DNA of 64,000 nt from Bacteroidia bacterium (GCA_002749065.1 PDTX01000001.1:1-64000), one strand, 5' to 3'; positions 7,086 to 15,170 are shown, counted from the stretch's first letter. The notes: generated by a model not told the origin, from the letters alone. Numbers and translations are program-made.

Positions 7086-9394
7086 TACGTCCCCAGTGGA
7101 TTATCGGTTTCGACGAGGCGTATGACCTCGTAGAAGCCCTTAGGACGGAGCTGGAGGGCTTCGATGCGCTCGGCGAGGAGTCGCCCGCCCAGCACGGGTA
7201 TCTCTTCTCCCGCGCGCTGCGCACCGAGGAGGGCATCTCGGTGGATGGCGTGGGCGAGTGGGAGCGGGCTGACGCGCTGCGCCGGGACATCGACCTGAAG
7301 TACCAGCAGTTCATCCGCCTCGACGAGCTGACCGATGAGCAGCGTATCATCGAGGTGGACGTGTTCTACCCCATCCGCGAGGGGCGGGTGGAGAGCCAGT
7401 CCCTGCTCACGCTCTTCCACCTCTTCCAGGACCTGGCCCAGCAGCGGAACTACGAGGTCTACTTCCGGACGATACTCCTGCTGCCCCAGCTGGTCCACCG
7501 GCTGTGGGGCGGGGAGGTCGTGGAGAAGATGACCCCCCAGTGCAAGCAGGAGCTGTGCGAGATGGTGGAGGCCATAGGCCGGGAGGAGGGCCTGGAGTAC
7601 CGCTTCATCCTGCTGGACAACCAGAACCTGGACGACCGCCACCTCAACCTGAACCTCGATATGCTCACCCGCCTGCTCGCGGGCTACCTCGAGGCGTGTA
7701 GGCGGATGGTGACCAGCGCGGAGTTCCGGGGTAGCTGGGCGCCGCGCCAGCTCACGCTCGGGATGTCGGGCTTCTACCTCGACCAGGATGACCTGCAGTG
7801 CATCGCGGGTGCCCTGGCCCACGTCTACCTGCAGGCGGGTAACCGGCTCGATGGGGCTGCCCGGCGGGCCGTCACGGTGCAGCCGGTGGAGGACAAGGTC
7901 ACCCGCCTCATGGTGTCCTACAATGAGATGTGCGTGTCCAACACCAAGCTCACCCGCTACATGGACTCGCCCGAGTACGTGGCCAGCGAGGTGGAGAAGC
8001 TCCTCCAGCAGGACCTGCTCCGCACCGTGGCCTCCTACTGCAACAGCACCAGCGTGGGGATATACCACAAGCTCTTCCTGCTCGACCGCTTCCTCGGGGA
8101 GGTGTCCCCCTGCCTGGTGGAGCAGATAGATATCGACTCCTACTCCCGCTCGGACGACCTACTGGCCCAGATATACGCCGCCGCCGCCGACCTCCTCCCC
8201 TTCTGGAGGCAGAAGGGACGGCTACCCGCCCTCGACGACCTGCGCCGCTGGAGGTACGTGCACGCCACTGGTAAAGCCAGCCTTACGGTGCAGGAGGCGT
8301 TGGGCGAATGGGAAATGCTCATCGCGCAGATGGAGGCGAGCGTGGGCGTGGACAGCGCGTGGGAGGTGGACACGTTCGACGAGCCCGAGGAGGTGCTGAG
8401 CCTGTGGCAACGCTTCCTCCGGTGGATAGGCTGGACCAAGGAGAGGCCACAGAACATCGGCCCTGACCGGCACGAGCTGTCGCTGAACGCGCGCTACCGC
8501 TTCTTCATGGCGACCTGCACCTGGCGCTACCTGCAGGGGGTAAGGGAGCGCCTGACGGGGTGGATAGACCGCTTCGAGGCGGAACATACTTGGGCAAGCC
8601 AGGTGCTGTCCAAGCCCCCGAGCACGCCCAGCCCCCATCGCCTGCTGTTCTCCGTGCAGACGGGGGAGCAGATGCTTGAGGCCCTCAAGCGCGTGCAGGA
8701 CAAGGCCTTCGTGCCCGACAATCTCTGCACGACGCTCTGGGAGAGCCTGTACCCCAAGGAGGGCGGGGAGGAGGACCCCTTCGCCAAGGGGCTGGCTGTG
8801 GCCATCCCGAAGCTCTCCTCAGAGCTGCAGCGCTACGCCTACCCGCCCGAGAGCTACATGGCCGACTGGCTACAGAGCGCCAGCGAGAACTCCGAGCAGC
8901 ACAGCATGCTCAAGCGCATGATGGAGGACAGCATCCGCCCCTTCTCCCACTTCGCGGAGGGGAACCTCGGGAGCAACGTGGCCAAGCACACCCTGCTGGT
9001 CGGCGAGCCCATGGGTACGCAGCACCTATACCGCTCGCTGAGCCGAGTGGTGGAGACCATCTTCTCCTGCCGCGAACGGCTGGACTGGCGGTTGCTATTC
9101 CTCTCGGAGTACGAGGTGGGTGGCCTCCAAGAGCTCAGTCAGTTCGATGTCAAGGGCATAGAGCCGGAGGAGAGCGAGGAGATGGACGGGATTGATGGCA
9201 TGGAGGTGGGCGAAATTGAGGGGATGGAGGCTATAGAGTCGGAGGAGAGCAAGGGGATAGACGGGATGGAGGTGCCAAGCGACGTTGAGAGGATGGAGGC
9301 CATTGGGCCCGAGGAGGCAGAGTATGAACCTGCTGATGACCTCCTGGCCGATGCGGAGGAGGATGAGCAGGAACCGGGGGAAGAATTTGATTGA
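7082..9394 (+). CDS. Large protein of unknown family, third gene of the VWA-tubulin operon
   Basis: 770 residues; the start ATG overlaps the stop of the tubulin-like gene (ATGA). No signal peptide, membrane helix or P-loop is visible, so it is likely cytoplasmic. I do not recognise the family. Residues about 130-270 ('TILLLPQLV', 'FILLDNQN', 'TLGMSGFYLDQDDL') follow the same order of hydrophobic strands as the tubulin-like partner after its GTP signature ('YLLLPEIF', 'VTMFDNRN', 'VTGIGVCEAMID'), hinting at a degenerate paralogue without the GTP loop; this is a by-eye inference. The C-terminal 80 residues are a very acidic tail with loose repeats of 'IDGMEV'/'IEGMEAI'. Confidence 0.7.
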   Translation: MIRPQWIIGFDEAYDLVEALRTELEGFDALGEESPAQHGYLFSRALRTEEGISVDGVGEWERADALRRDIDLKYQQFIRLDELTDEQRIIEVDVFYPIREGRVESQSLLTLFHLFQDLAQQRNYEVYFRTILLLPQLVHRLWGGEVVEKMTPQCKQELCEMVEAIGREEGLEYRFILLDNQNLDDRHLNLNLDMLTRLLAGYLEACRRMVTSAEFRGSWAPRQLTLGMSGFYLDQDDLQCIAGALAHVYLQAGNRLDGAARRAVTVQPVEDKVTRLMVSYNEMCVSNTKLTRYMDSPEYVASEVEKLLQQDLLRTVASYCNSTSVGIYHKLFLLDRFLGEVSPCLVEQIDIDSYSRSDDLLAQIYAAAADLLPFWRQKGRLPALDDLRRWRYVHATGKASLTVQEALGEWEMLIAQMEASVGVDSAWEVDTFDEPEEVLSLWQRFLRWIGWTKERPQNIGPDRHELSLNARYRFFMATCTWRYLQGVRERLTGWIDRFEAEHTWASQVLSKPPSTPSPHRLLFSVQTGEQMLEALKRVQDKAFVPDNLCTTLWESLYPKEGGEEDPFAKGLAVAIPKLSSELQRYAYPPESYMADWLQSASENSEQHSMLKRMMEDSIRPFSHFAEGNLGSNVAKHTLLVGEPMGTQHLYRSLSRVVETIFSCRERLDWRLLFLSEYEVGGLQELSQFDVKGIEPEESEEMDGIDGMEVGEIEGMEAIESEESKGIDGMEVPSDVERMEAIGPEEAEYEPADDLLADAEEDEQEPGEEFD

Positions 9395-9417
9395 AATCGG
9401 AATGTACAATGGCATAC

Positions 9418-9450
9418 AGGTATAGCCGTTAGGGCTACTTGCCTTTAATT
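9418..9450 (+). terminator. Weak terminator after the tubulin-like operon
   Basis: TAGCC, loop GTTAG, GGCTA with partial outer pairing, followed by TTTAATTTT. It is the only candidate between the operon and the next gene; strength is uncertain. Confidence 0.4.
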
Positions 9451-9496
9451 TTGCTGATTTAATGTATCTTTTGGTACGGTAAATGGTTGGATAATC

Positions 9497-9856
9497 ATGG
9501 GGATACTACTTCTCATTCTTTCTGTCTTCCTGTTCTGGACAGCAGGTTCACTCGCAGCGTTAGCGAAAACTCCAAACAATTTGAAGATGAACCCTGAGTG
9601 GGTTGATAGCCTGCTGGGAGATTTGGCTATGATACTGGGTATATGGGTGTTGCCTGTCGTATCTCTTGTTTTTGCTTTGCCCTTGGCATGGTACTGGTGT
9701 ATACCGATCAATCTAGTGGCATATCTCTTGCTTCGTTACGTCGTGATACGTGCTTATCTTGAGCGTTTTGCGAGCGAGAAGGGCGTGGGATATTCGGTAG
9801 GACCCGCAATAGTCATTGGTTTTATTGCCATGGGTGTTGGCATAGCAATCGTTTAG
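9497..9856 (+). CDS. Small integral membrane protein, unknown function
   Basis: 119 residues with about three hydrophobic segments (roughly 2-24, 42-64, 64-84) and a fourth at the C-terminus (about 98-118). No family is recognised. Base composition is visibly more AT-rich than the neighbours, and codons such as TTG, TAT and ATA are common, so recent acquisition is plausible. It follows the tubulin-like operon after about 100 bases and precedes a secreted SH3 protein by 22 bases. It may be co-expressed with either; function cannot be stated. Confidence 0.65.
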   Translation: MGILLLILSVFLFWTAGSLAALAKTPNNLKMNPEWVDSLLGDLAMILGIWVLPVVSLVFALPLAWYWCIPINLVAYLLLRYVVIRAYLERFASEKGVGYSVGPAIVIGFIAMGVGIAIV

Positions 9857-9878
9857 ATGTAAGTAGAAGGCAAATATT

Positions 9879-10478
9879 ATGAGGGGAATAATGCTGAAAA
9901 TACTTGTGGCGCTGTGCATGCTGTCGCCCAGCCTGAGCGCGCAGGTGCAGAAATTCGTGGTGCCAGACCGGGCCACCCTCCGGGCTACGCCCAGCGCGGC
10001 GGCGGAGAGCCTCGGGGCGGTGCAGCCGGGGACGCGGCTCACCATAGATTGGGCTAAGCAGAGCAACCCCTCGTGGGTTCGCCTGAGGGTCGATGGCAAG
10101 CTGGGCTACATCAGCCTGGACGAGCTTGAGGATGAGGACCTCTACAACTACAGGGAGTCGCAGCTGCCCGTCGTGAGCGCGCCGGGCCAGGCAGAGCCTG
10201 AACGGGCTATCCCCGAGCCGAGCGACCAGCATTCCGGGGGGTATACGTACAGCCCGCCGTCGAGCCGGTCCACTAGCAGCCATTCCGGTGGGTCCACCTA
10301 CGGCTCATCATCGAGCCATACGAGCTATTCGGGCTCGAACCAGCTCTCCTACCGCTCCAAGAAGCGTAGAAGGCAGTCTGGCTCCCCCACGGCGATATGC
10401 CGCGACGGCACCTACAGCTACTCCAAAAACCGGCGGGGTACCTGCTCGCACCACGGTGGGGTTGCGCAGTGGCTGTAG
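9879..10478 (+). CDS. Secreted SH3b and DUF3761 domain protein
   Basis: 199 residues. A short signal peptide ends near 'LSPSLSAQ'. Residues about 25-85 form a bacterial SH3-like domain ('VPDRATLRATPSAAAESLG', 'WVRLRVDGKLGYISLDEL'). A serine/tyrosine/glycine-rich linker follows (about 110-160). The C-terminal 35 residues ('CRDGTYSYSKNRRGTCSHH' then 'GGVAQWL') match DUF3761, a small Cys/His motif common at the ends of secreted proteins. SH3b domains often bind cell-wall peptides, so an envelope role is likely. An internal ATG at 9891 is an alternative start that leaves the signal peptide intact. Confidence 0.75.
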   Translation: MRGIMLKILVALCMLSPSLSAQVQKFVVPDRATLRATPSAAAESLGAVQPGTRLTIDWAKQSNPSWVRLRVDGKLGYISLDELEDEDLYNYRESQLPVVSAPGQAEPERAIPEPSDQHSGGYTYSPPSSRSTSSHSGGSTYGSSSSHTSYSGSNQLSYRSKKRRRQSGSPTAICRDGTYSYSKNRRGTCSHHGGVAQWL

Positions 10479-10520
10479 CGTGCGGGGGAAGAAGCGAGCG
10501 GGCCTTATCTGTAACAATCC

Positions 10521-10712
10521 ATGCAGCGGGACTTGGCCCAAGGGCAAGCCGCGCTGGCCGAGCAGTGCAACATGCTGCTCGAGGACAACAACGCCCTGCG
10601 CCGGGAGCTCAGAACCAACCGTATCATTGCTCTCATCACCCTCCTCCTCGTGGGCTTGGGCTTCCTGGCCGGTGTGCTGCTCGCCGGGCGGTATATGCTG
10701 ATGGCGCAGTAA
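10521..10712 (+). CDS. Small coiled-coil membrane protein, unknown function
   Basis: 63 residues: a charged N-terminal helix ('LAEQCNMLLEDNNALRREL') with heptad-like leucines, then one membrane helix (about 35-57). The gene follows the SH3 protein by 42 bases on the same strand. Its amphipathic-helix-plus-anchor layout and codon use look real, but it is short and no family is recognised. Confidence 0.5.
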   Translation: MQRDLAQGQAALAEQCNMLLEDNNALRRELRTNRIIALITLLLVGLGFLAGVLLAGRYMLMAQ

Positions 10713-10817
10713 CACCGCCGGGTTGGGCCAACGGGAGATACACGCCATCCTAATGGCATCGGGCAGGGGGTGAGTCGAGGGCGGGAATACACACAAACGC
10801 CGCACATCGCAGAGAAC

Positions 10818-10848
10818 TTTTGATATCCCGCAAATTATATTACCTTCG
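10818..10848 (+). promoter_or_regulatory. Promoter of rplU-rpmA
   Basis: TTTTG at 10818-10822 and TACCTTCG at 10841-10848, spaced by 18 bases. This is the Bacteroidetes promoter with a TTCG variant of the -7 box, about 70 bases upstream of rplU. Confidence 0.7.
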
Positions 10849-10921
10849 CGCTTCGTTAGGAGCGTGATGTACCCACCCCCCGTGGTGGACTTGAATCTGA
10901 AGAGACAAAGAGGATAGACAT

Positions 10922-11233
10922 ATGTACGTAGTTGTAGAAATTGCAGGGCAGCAGTTCAAGGTGGAGCCGAAGCAGAAGATCTTTGTGCACAGGCTGGCCC
11001 ATGAGCCGGGCGAGAGCGTGGCGTTTGACAACGTTCTTCTGGTGGACAACAACGGCGCCATCACCGTGGGGGCACCGACCGTGGCCGGCGCCAAGGTTAA
11101 CGCCAAGGTGCTCGAGCACGTCAAGGGCGATAAGGTCATCGTCTTCAAGAAGAAGCGGCGGAAGGGCTACAGGGTGAAGCGGGGCCACCGCCAGCTGTTC
11201 ACCCAGATTGAGATTGACGAAATAGTTGCCTAA
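10922..11233 (+). CDS. rplU: 50S ribosomal protein L21
   Basis: 103 residues, normal L21 length. The start '[19 protein letters not shown]' and the basic C-terminus '[17 protein letters not shown]' are diagnostic. L21 binds 23S rRNA in the large subunit next to L20. The gene is followed by rpmA after 25 bases, the order conserved in most bacteria. It has its own promoter upstream and the pair ends at a strong terminator. Confidence 0.98.
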   Translation: MYVVVEIAGQQFKVEPKQKIFVHRLAHEPGESVAFDNVLLVDNNGAITVGAPTVAGAKVNAKVLEHVKGDKVIVFKKKRRKGYRVKRGHRQLFTQIEIDEIVA

Positions 11234-11258
11234 CCAAAGAGATAGGAGATAGACGTAG

Positions 11259-11519
11259 ATGGCACACAAAAAAGGGGTCGGCAGTTCTAGGAACGGACGC
11301 GACTCACACTCTAAACGACTAGGGGTCAAGCTATTCGGCGGGCAGTTCGCCAAGGCCGGCAACATCATCGTACGCCAGCGGGGCACGGTGCACAACCCGG
11401 GCCTGAACGTGGGCATGGGGCGCGACCACACCCTCTTCGCGCTGGTGGACGGCTACGTGACCTTCAAGAAGAAGGCCGGGGGCAAGTCCTACATCTCCGT
11501 GGTTCCCCGCGAGCAGTAG
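11259..11519 (+). CDS. rpmA: 50S ribosomal protein L27
   Basis: 86 residues with the typical L27 start '[19 protein letters not shown]' and core '[20 protein letters not shown]'. L27 reaches the peptidyl transferase centre. The N-terminus starts directly at MAHKKG, so this L27 lacks the cleavable leader seen in Firmicutes. Co-transcribed with rplU and followed by an intrinsic terminator. Confidence 0.98.
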   Translation: MAHKKGVGSSRNGRDSHSKRLGVKLFGGQFAKAGNIIVRQRGTVHNPGLNVGMGRDHTLFALVDGYVTFKKKAGGKSYISVVPREQ

Positions 11520-11540
11520 GAGACCGCCAAACGGGCATCG

Positions 11541-11582
11541 GGCCGGAGAGCTCCTACGCGCAGTAGGGCCTCCGGCCTTTTC
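11541..11582 (+). terminator. Intrinsic terminator of rplU-rpmA
   Basis: GGCCGGAG (11541-11548) pairs with CTCCGGCC (11570-11577), with an inner CCTA/TAGG stem, then TTTT. Confidence 0.85.
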
Positions 11583-11642
11583 GTGCGCGGGGGTGACCCC
11601 AAGGCTGGCGGTGGGGAGATCCCCCCATTCCCCTATTTTTCC

Positions 11643-11650
11643 TACCTTTG
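11643..11650 (+). promoter_or_regulatory. -7 promoter element of serS
   Basis: TACCTTTG matches TAnnTTTG exactly, 49 bases upstream of the serS ATG. No clear -33 box. Confidence 0.65.
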
Positions 11651-11699
11651 TGTCCCGTAGGATACACTCCCCCCGCCCGGGGGCTAACACGATAGACAT

Positions 11700-12992
11700 A
11701 TGCTTACCCTAAAGAAGCTCCGCGAGCAGACGCAGGACATCATCGAGCGGGTGTCCCGCAAGGGCTTTGCGGCCGAGGAGCACGTCCCCCTCATTCTGGC
11801 CAAGGACCAGGCTCGCCGCGAGCAGCAGGCCATACTCGACACCCTGCAGCACGAGGTCAACACCGCCTCCCGGCAGATTGGCGCGCTTATGAAGGCCGGG
11901 GAGAAGGCGGCCGCCGAGGAGGCCAAGCAGCAGGTGGCCACCCTCAAGGAGCGCATCCGGAGCGGGGGGGAGCTGCTGGACACCCTCGACCGTGAGCTGA
12001 AGGAGCTGCTGGTCGCCCTGCCGAACGCGCCGCACCAGTCCGTCCCCAAGGGTATGAGTGCTGACGACAACCTCGTGGTGCGCGCCGAGGGCGAGATGCC
12101 CCGTATGCCGCAGGGGGCGCTCCCGCACTGGGAGATAGCCACCCGCCTGGGCATCATCAACTTCGAGCTGGGCGTGAAGATCACCGGCAGCGGCTTCCCC
12201 GTGTACTGGGGCATGGGCGCGCGGCTGGAGCGGGCGCTGGTCAACTTCTTCCTCGACGAGAACACCCGCGCCGGCTACACGGAGATACAGCCCCCCATCC
12301 TGGTGAATGCCGAGAGCGCCTACGCCACCGGCAACCTCCCCGACAAGGAGGGCCAGATGTACCACTGCCCGCTCGACGACCTCTACCTCGTCCCGACCGC
12401 CGAGGTGCCGCTGACCAACATCTACCGCGACGCCATCCTCGAGGAGTGGCAGCTCCCCGTGGCCATCACGGCCTACACGCCCTGCTTCCGGCGCGAGGCT
12501 GGCTCCTACGGCAAGGATGTCCGGGGGCTCAACCGCCTGCACCAGTTCGACAAGGTGGAGATTGTGTGCATCGAGCGGCCGGAGCGGTCCTACGACCGGC
12601 TCGAGGAGATGGTCCAGCATGTCGAAACCATCCTCCAGAAGCTGGAGCTGCCCTACCGCGTGCTGAAGCTCTGCGCGGGCGACATGAGCTTCACCTCGGC
12701 CTTGACCTACGACCTGGAGGTCTACTCCGCGGCCCAGGACCGCTGGCTGGAGGTCAGCTCGGTGAGCAACTTCGAGGACTTCCAGTCCAACCGTCTGCAG
12801 CTGCGCTACCGGCCCGAGGGCGAGAAGAAGCCCGCGCTGGCCCACACGCTCAACGGCAGCGCCATCGCCCTGCCGCGCGTCGTGGCGGCCCTGCTGGAGA
12901 ACCACCAGACGGAGAGCGGCATCCGCATCCCGAGGGCGCTGCAGCCCTACGTGGGGGCCGAGGAGCTGCAGTGGGAGCAGAAGACCCGCTAG
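11700..12992 (+). CDS. serS: Seryl-tRNA synthetase
   Basis: 430 residues, the normal length for class II SerRS, which charges tRNA-Ser (and tRNA-Sec where present) with serine. Residues 1 to about 105 form the long helical tRNA-binding arm rich in Glu, Lys and Arg. The catalytic core shows 'TAEVPLTN' (serine recognition), motif 2 'FRREAGSYGKDVRGL' and motif 3 'LNGSAIALPRVVAALLENH'. The ATG start follows a consensus -7 promoter. The TAG stop is only three bases from the next gene, and both frames are the same (see ruvC). Confidence 0.97.
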   Translation: MLTLKKLREQTQDIIERVSRKGFAAEEHVPLILAKDQARREQQAILDTLQHEVNTASRQIGALMKAGEKAAAEEAKQQVATLKERIRSGGELLDTLDRELKELLVALPNAPHQSVPKGMSADDNLVVRAEGEMPRMPQGALPHWEIATRLGIINFELGVKITGSGFPVYWGMGARLERALVNFFLDENTRAGYTEIQPPILVNAESAYATGNLPDKEGQMYHCPLDDLYLVPTAEVPLTNIYRDAILEEWQLPVAITAYTPCFRREAGSYGKDVRGLNRLHQFDKVEIVCIERPERSYDRLEEMVQHVETILQKLELPYRVLKLCAGDMSFTSALTYDLEVYSAAQDRWLEVSSVSNFEDFQSNRLQLRYRPEGEKKPALAHTLNGSAIALPRVVAALLENHQTESGIRIPRALQPYVGAEELQWEQKTR

Positions 12993-12995
12993 CCC

Positions 12996-13616
12996 TTGGG
13001 ACGCGTTGCGGCATTGCTCGCCCCGGAGTGGGAGTCGCTGGCCAGTGGGCGTATCGTCCTGGGCATAGACCCGGGCTCGCGCATCATGGGCTATGGGCTA
13101 GTCGCCGGTGAGCAGCTGTCCAAGCCCCGCTTCATCGCCTGCGGCTCGATAGGCCTCATGGTGGGTGGGGGGCACTTCGAGCGTTTGGACCTGATATACA
13201 GCAGCGTGGCGGCCCTGGTGGATGAGTTCCACCCCACGGAGGTGGCCATCGAGGCGCCCTTCTTCGGCAAGAACGCCCAGAGCATGCTCAAGCTCGGCCG
13301 GGCGCAGGGGGTGGCCATCGCCGCCGCCATATCCAAGGGCCTGCAGGTGGAGGAGTACGCGCCGCTGAAGGTCAAGATGGCCGTCACGGGCAACGGCGAC
13401 GCGAGCAAGGAACAGGTGCAGGGCCTACTGGCCAAGCAGTTCCCCGGGGTGCAGCTCGACAGCCTCCGCCACTTCGACGCGACCGATGCGCTGGCCGTGG
13501 CCCTCTGCCACTACTACCAGGGCCACTACTACCAGGCCGTGGGGGGCAGACCGAAGCCGGGCCAGGCCAGCTCCTGGGCCAGCTTCGTGGAGCAGCACCC
13601 CGACCGGGTGAAGTAG
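12996..13616 (+). CDS. ruvC: Holliday junction resolvase RuvC, non-ATG start
   Basis: About 206 residues. RuvC cuts Holliday junctions symmetrically together with RuvAB. The acidic active-site residues are all visible: Asp in 'GIDPGS', Glu in 'VAIEAPFF' and the Asp pair in 'DATDALAVALCHY'. No ATG or GTG precedes the first catalytic Asp; the only plausible starts are TTG at 12996 or 13014. The frame is the same as serS, separated from it by TAG-CCC. Expression is therefore probably by translational coupling. The C-terminal 30 residues are a polar extension. The exact start is uncertain; the identity is not. Confidence 0.92.
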   Translation: MGRVAALLAPEWESLASGRIVLGIDPGSRIMGYGLVAGEQLSKPRFIACGSIGLMVGGGHFERLDLIYSSVAALVDEFHPTEVAIEAPFFGKNAQSMLKLGRAQGVAIAAAISKGLQVEEYAPLKVKMAVTGNGDASKEQVQGLLAKQFPGVQLDSLRHFDATDALAVALCHYYQGHYYQAVGGRPKPGQASSWASFVEQHPDRVK

Positions 13617-13670
13617 CCTCACCCTATAGTATGGTGCTCCCCCCGTTTTACCATCCATCTCCACATCGCG

Positions 13671-14123
13671 ATGATAGTACGTCTCACCAAGGAGTTCGCT
13701 TTCGAGGCCTCGCACTTCCTGCCGGGCTACCGGGGGCGCTGCGCCAATATCCACGGGCATAGCTACCGCCTCTTCGTCACCATCAGGGGGGTGCCGCGCG
13801 ACGAGCCGGGCCACCCGGAGGACGGCATGCTGATAGACTTCGGCGTGCTGAAGCGCTGCGTCCACACGGCCGTCATCGACTGTCTGGACCACAGCCTCAT
13901 GGTGCGCGGGGGCAGCTGGGCAGAGCTTACCCGGCTGCTCGATGGGCGGATGCGGGTGGTGGAGCTCCCCTTCCAGCCGACCTGCGAGAACCTCCTGCAG
14001 TGGATGGCCGGGCGGCTGATGCCCCTGCTGCCCGCCGGGGTGTCGCTGTTCTCGCTCCGCCTACACGAGACGCGGACCTCCTACGCCGAGTGGTTCGCCA
14101 GCGAGCAGGGCGCTTCGGGCTAG
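13671..14123 (+). CDS. queD: 6-carboxytetrahydropterin synthase (QueD)
   Basis: 150 residues. QueD converts dihydroneopterin triphosphate to 6-carboxy-tetrahydropterin, the second step to queuosine and other 7-deazapurines. Zinc histidines are in 'FEASHFL' and 'NIHGHSY'; the catalytic Cys precedes them in 'GRCANIHGHSY'. A later 'CLDHSLM' and the closing 'RLHETRTSYAEW' with the conserved Glu are present. The window also carries tgt, which inserts the preQ1 base, so both ends of the queuosine route are represented. The stop overlaps the converging folK gene by four bases. Confidence 0.92.
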   Translation: MIVRLTKEFAFEASHFLPGYRGRCANIHGHSYRLFVTIRGVPRDEPGHPEDGMLIDFGVLKRCVHTAVIDCLDHSLMVRGGSWAELTRLLDGRMRVVELPFQPTCENLLQWMAGRLMPLLPAGVSLFSLRLHETRTSYAEWFASEQGASG

Positions 14124-14623
14124 ATTTTCTCGCATGCCCCCCTGTCTGGGCAGCTGTCCAGCAGCTCGGCGTAGCTGGTGCCGAGGGTGGGGTGCACCCC
14201 GTGGGGGAGGAGGTCCAGGAGGGGGAGGAGGACGAAGCGCCGCGCGGCCAGGTGGGGGTGGGGTATCTGGAGGCGGGGGTGGTCCAGGCGGAGGTCCCCG
14301 GCTAGGAGGATGTCGATGTCGATGGGGCGGGAGGCGTAGGCGCTGCTGAGCGGATTGCGTCGCCGGCCGAGCTCGTGCTCTATGGTCAGCAGGTGGTCGA
14401 GCAGCGCCAGGGGGGGGAGGTCCGAGAGGAGGGTGATGTTCTGGTTGATGAACCAGGTGTCGGCCTCGAAGCCCCAGGGCTCGGACATGTACCTGGGGCT
14501 CAGGGCCTCGACCGTGCCGCAGCGGGTGGCGATGAGATCTATGGCCTGGCTGAGGGCGCTGCGCCTCGGGCGGATGTTGCCCCCGAGGCCGAGGGTGTAG
14601 CGGATGCTCCGGGGAGATGCCAT
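14120..14623 (-). CDS. folK: 2-amino-4-hydroxy-6-hydroxymethyldihydropteridine pyrophosphokinase (HPPK)
   Basis: 167 residues, normal HPPK length. The enzyme transfers pyrophosphate from ATP to 6-hydroxymethyl-dihydropterin in folate synthesis. Recognisable parts: 'LGLGGNIRPR' near the N-terminus, 'ALLDHLLTIEHELGRRRN' and the metal/ATP motif 'RPIDIDILLAGD', then 'HPRLQIPHPHLAARRFVLLPL'. The gene follows rlmH by six bases in the same transcript. Confidence 0.96.
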   Translation of the reverse strand: MASPRSIRYTLGLGGNIRPRRSALSQAIDLIATRCGTVEALSPRYMSEPWGFEADTWFINQNITLLSDLPPLALLDHLLTIEHELGRRRNPLSSAYASRPIDIDILLAGDLRLDHPRLQIPHPHLAARRFVLLPLLDLLPHGVHPTLGTSYAELLDSCPDRGACEKI

Positions 14624-14629
14624 GCTGGG

Positions 14630-15103
14630 CTAGTCGTGGTGGTAGGGCTCGCCCCGTATGATGGTGAACGCGCGGTAGAGCTGCTCGATGAGCAGGAGGC
14701 GGACCATCTGGTGGGAGAAGGTCATGCGGGAGAGCGAGATGGCCCTGGGGTAGGCCTCCTGAACCTCGGGTGAGAAGCCGTACGGCCCGCCGATGATGAG
14801 GGTCATGCCGCCTGAGCCGTACAGGTCCTCCCGCTCGATGAGGCTCGCGAGCTGGCGGGAGGAGAGCTGCTGCCCCCCCTCGTCGAGCCGGTAGACCGCC
14901 GGACCCGGGGCGACGCGCTTGAGGAGCATTTCGCCCTGCCGCTGCTTGAGCTCGTCGGGTTTGAGCTTGCTCCAGGCGGCGGCCGACTGCAGGACGGTGA
15001 GTTGGAGTCGGCAGTAGTGCTGTAAGCGCTTGGCGTAGAGGTCGAGGCCGGTCTGGAGGTAGGCCTGGTCGGTCCTGTCTATGAGTACAATCTCGAGCTT
15101 CAT
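14630..15103 (-). CDS. rlmH: 23S rRNA (pseudouridine1915-N3)-methyltransferase
   Basis: 157 residues, typical of this small SPOUT (trefoil-knot) enzyme, which methylates pseudouridine 1915 of 23S rRNA in assembled ribosomes. The N-terminus 'MKLEIVLIDRTDQAYLQTGL', the SAM-binding knot 'LIIGGPYGFSPEV' and the terminal 'AFTIIRGEPYHHD' are diagnostic. It is the first gene of a pair with folK. A TAACTTCG box sits only four bases from the ATG, so a leaderless transcript is possible but not shown. Confidence 0.97.
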   Translation of the reverse strand: MKLEIVLIDRTDQAYLQTGLDLYAKRLQHYCRLQLTVLQSAAAWSKLKPDELKQRQGEMLLKRVAPGPAVYRLDEGGQQLSSRQLASLIEREDLYGSGGMTLIIGGPYGFSPEVQEAYPRAISLSRMTFSHQMVRLLLIEQLYRAFTIIRGEPYHHD

Positions 15104-15170
15104 GGCGCGAAGTTAGGGCTTTTGGCGGAGAGGATTTGTCGCTGCAGAACGTATTGTTAGGGCCGGATGC

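Noticed and set aside
15108..15115. TAACTTCG as the rlmH promoter
   Set aside because: Only four bases from the ATG and without a -33 box; kept as a remark in the rlmH entry rather than a feature.
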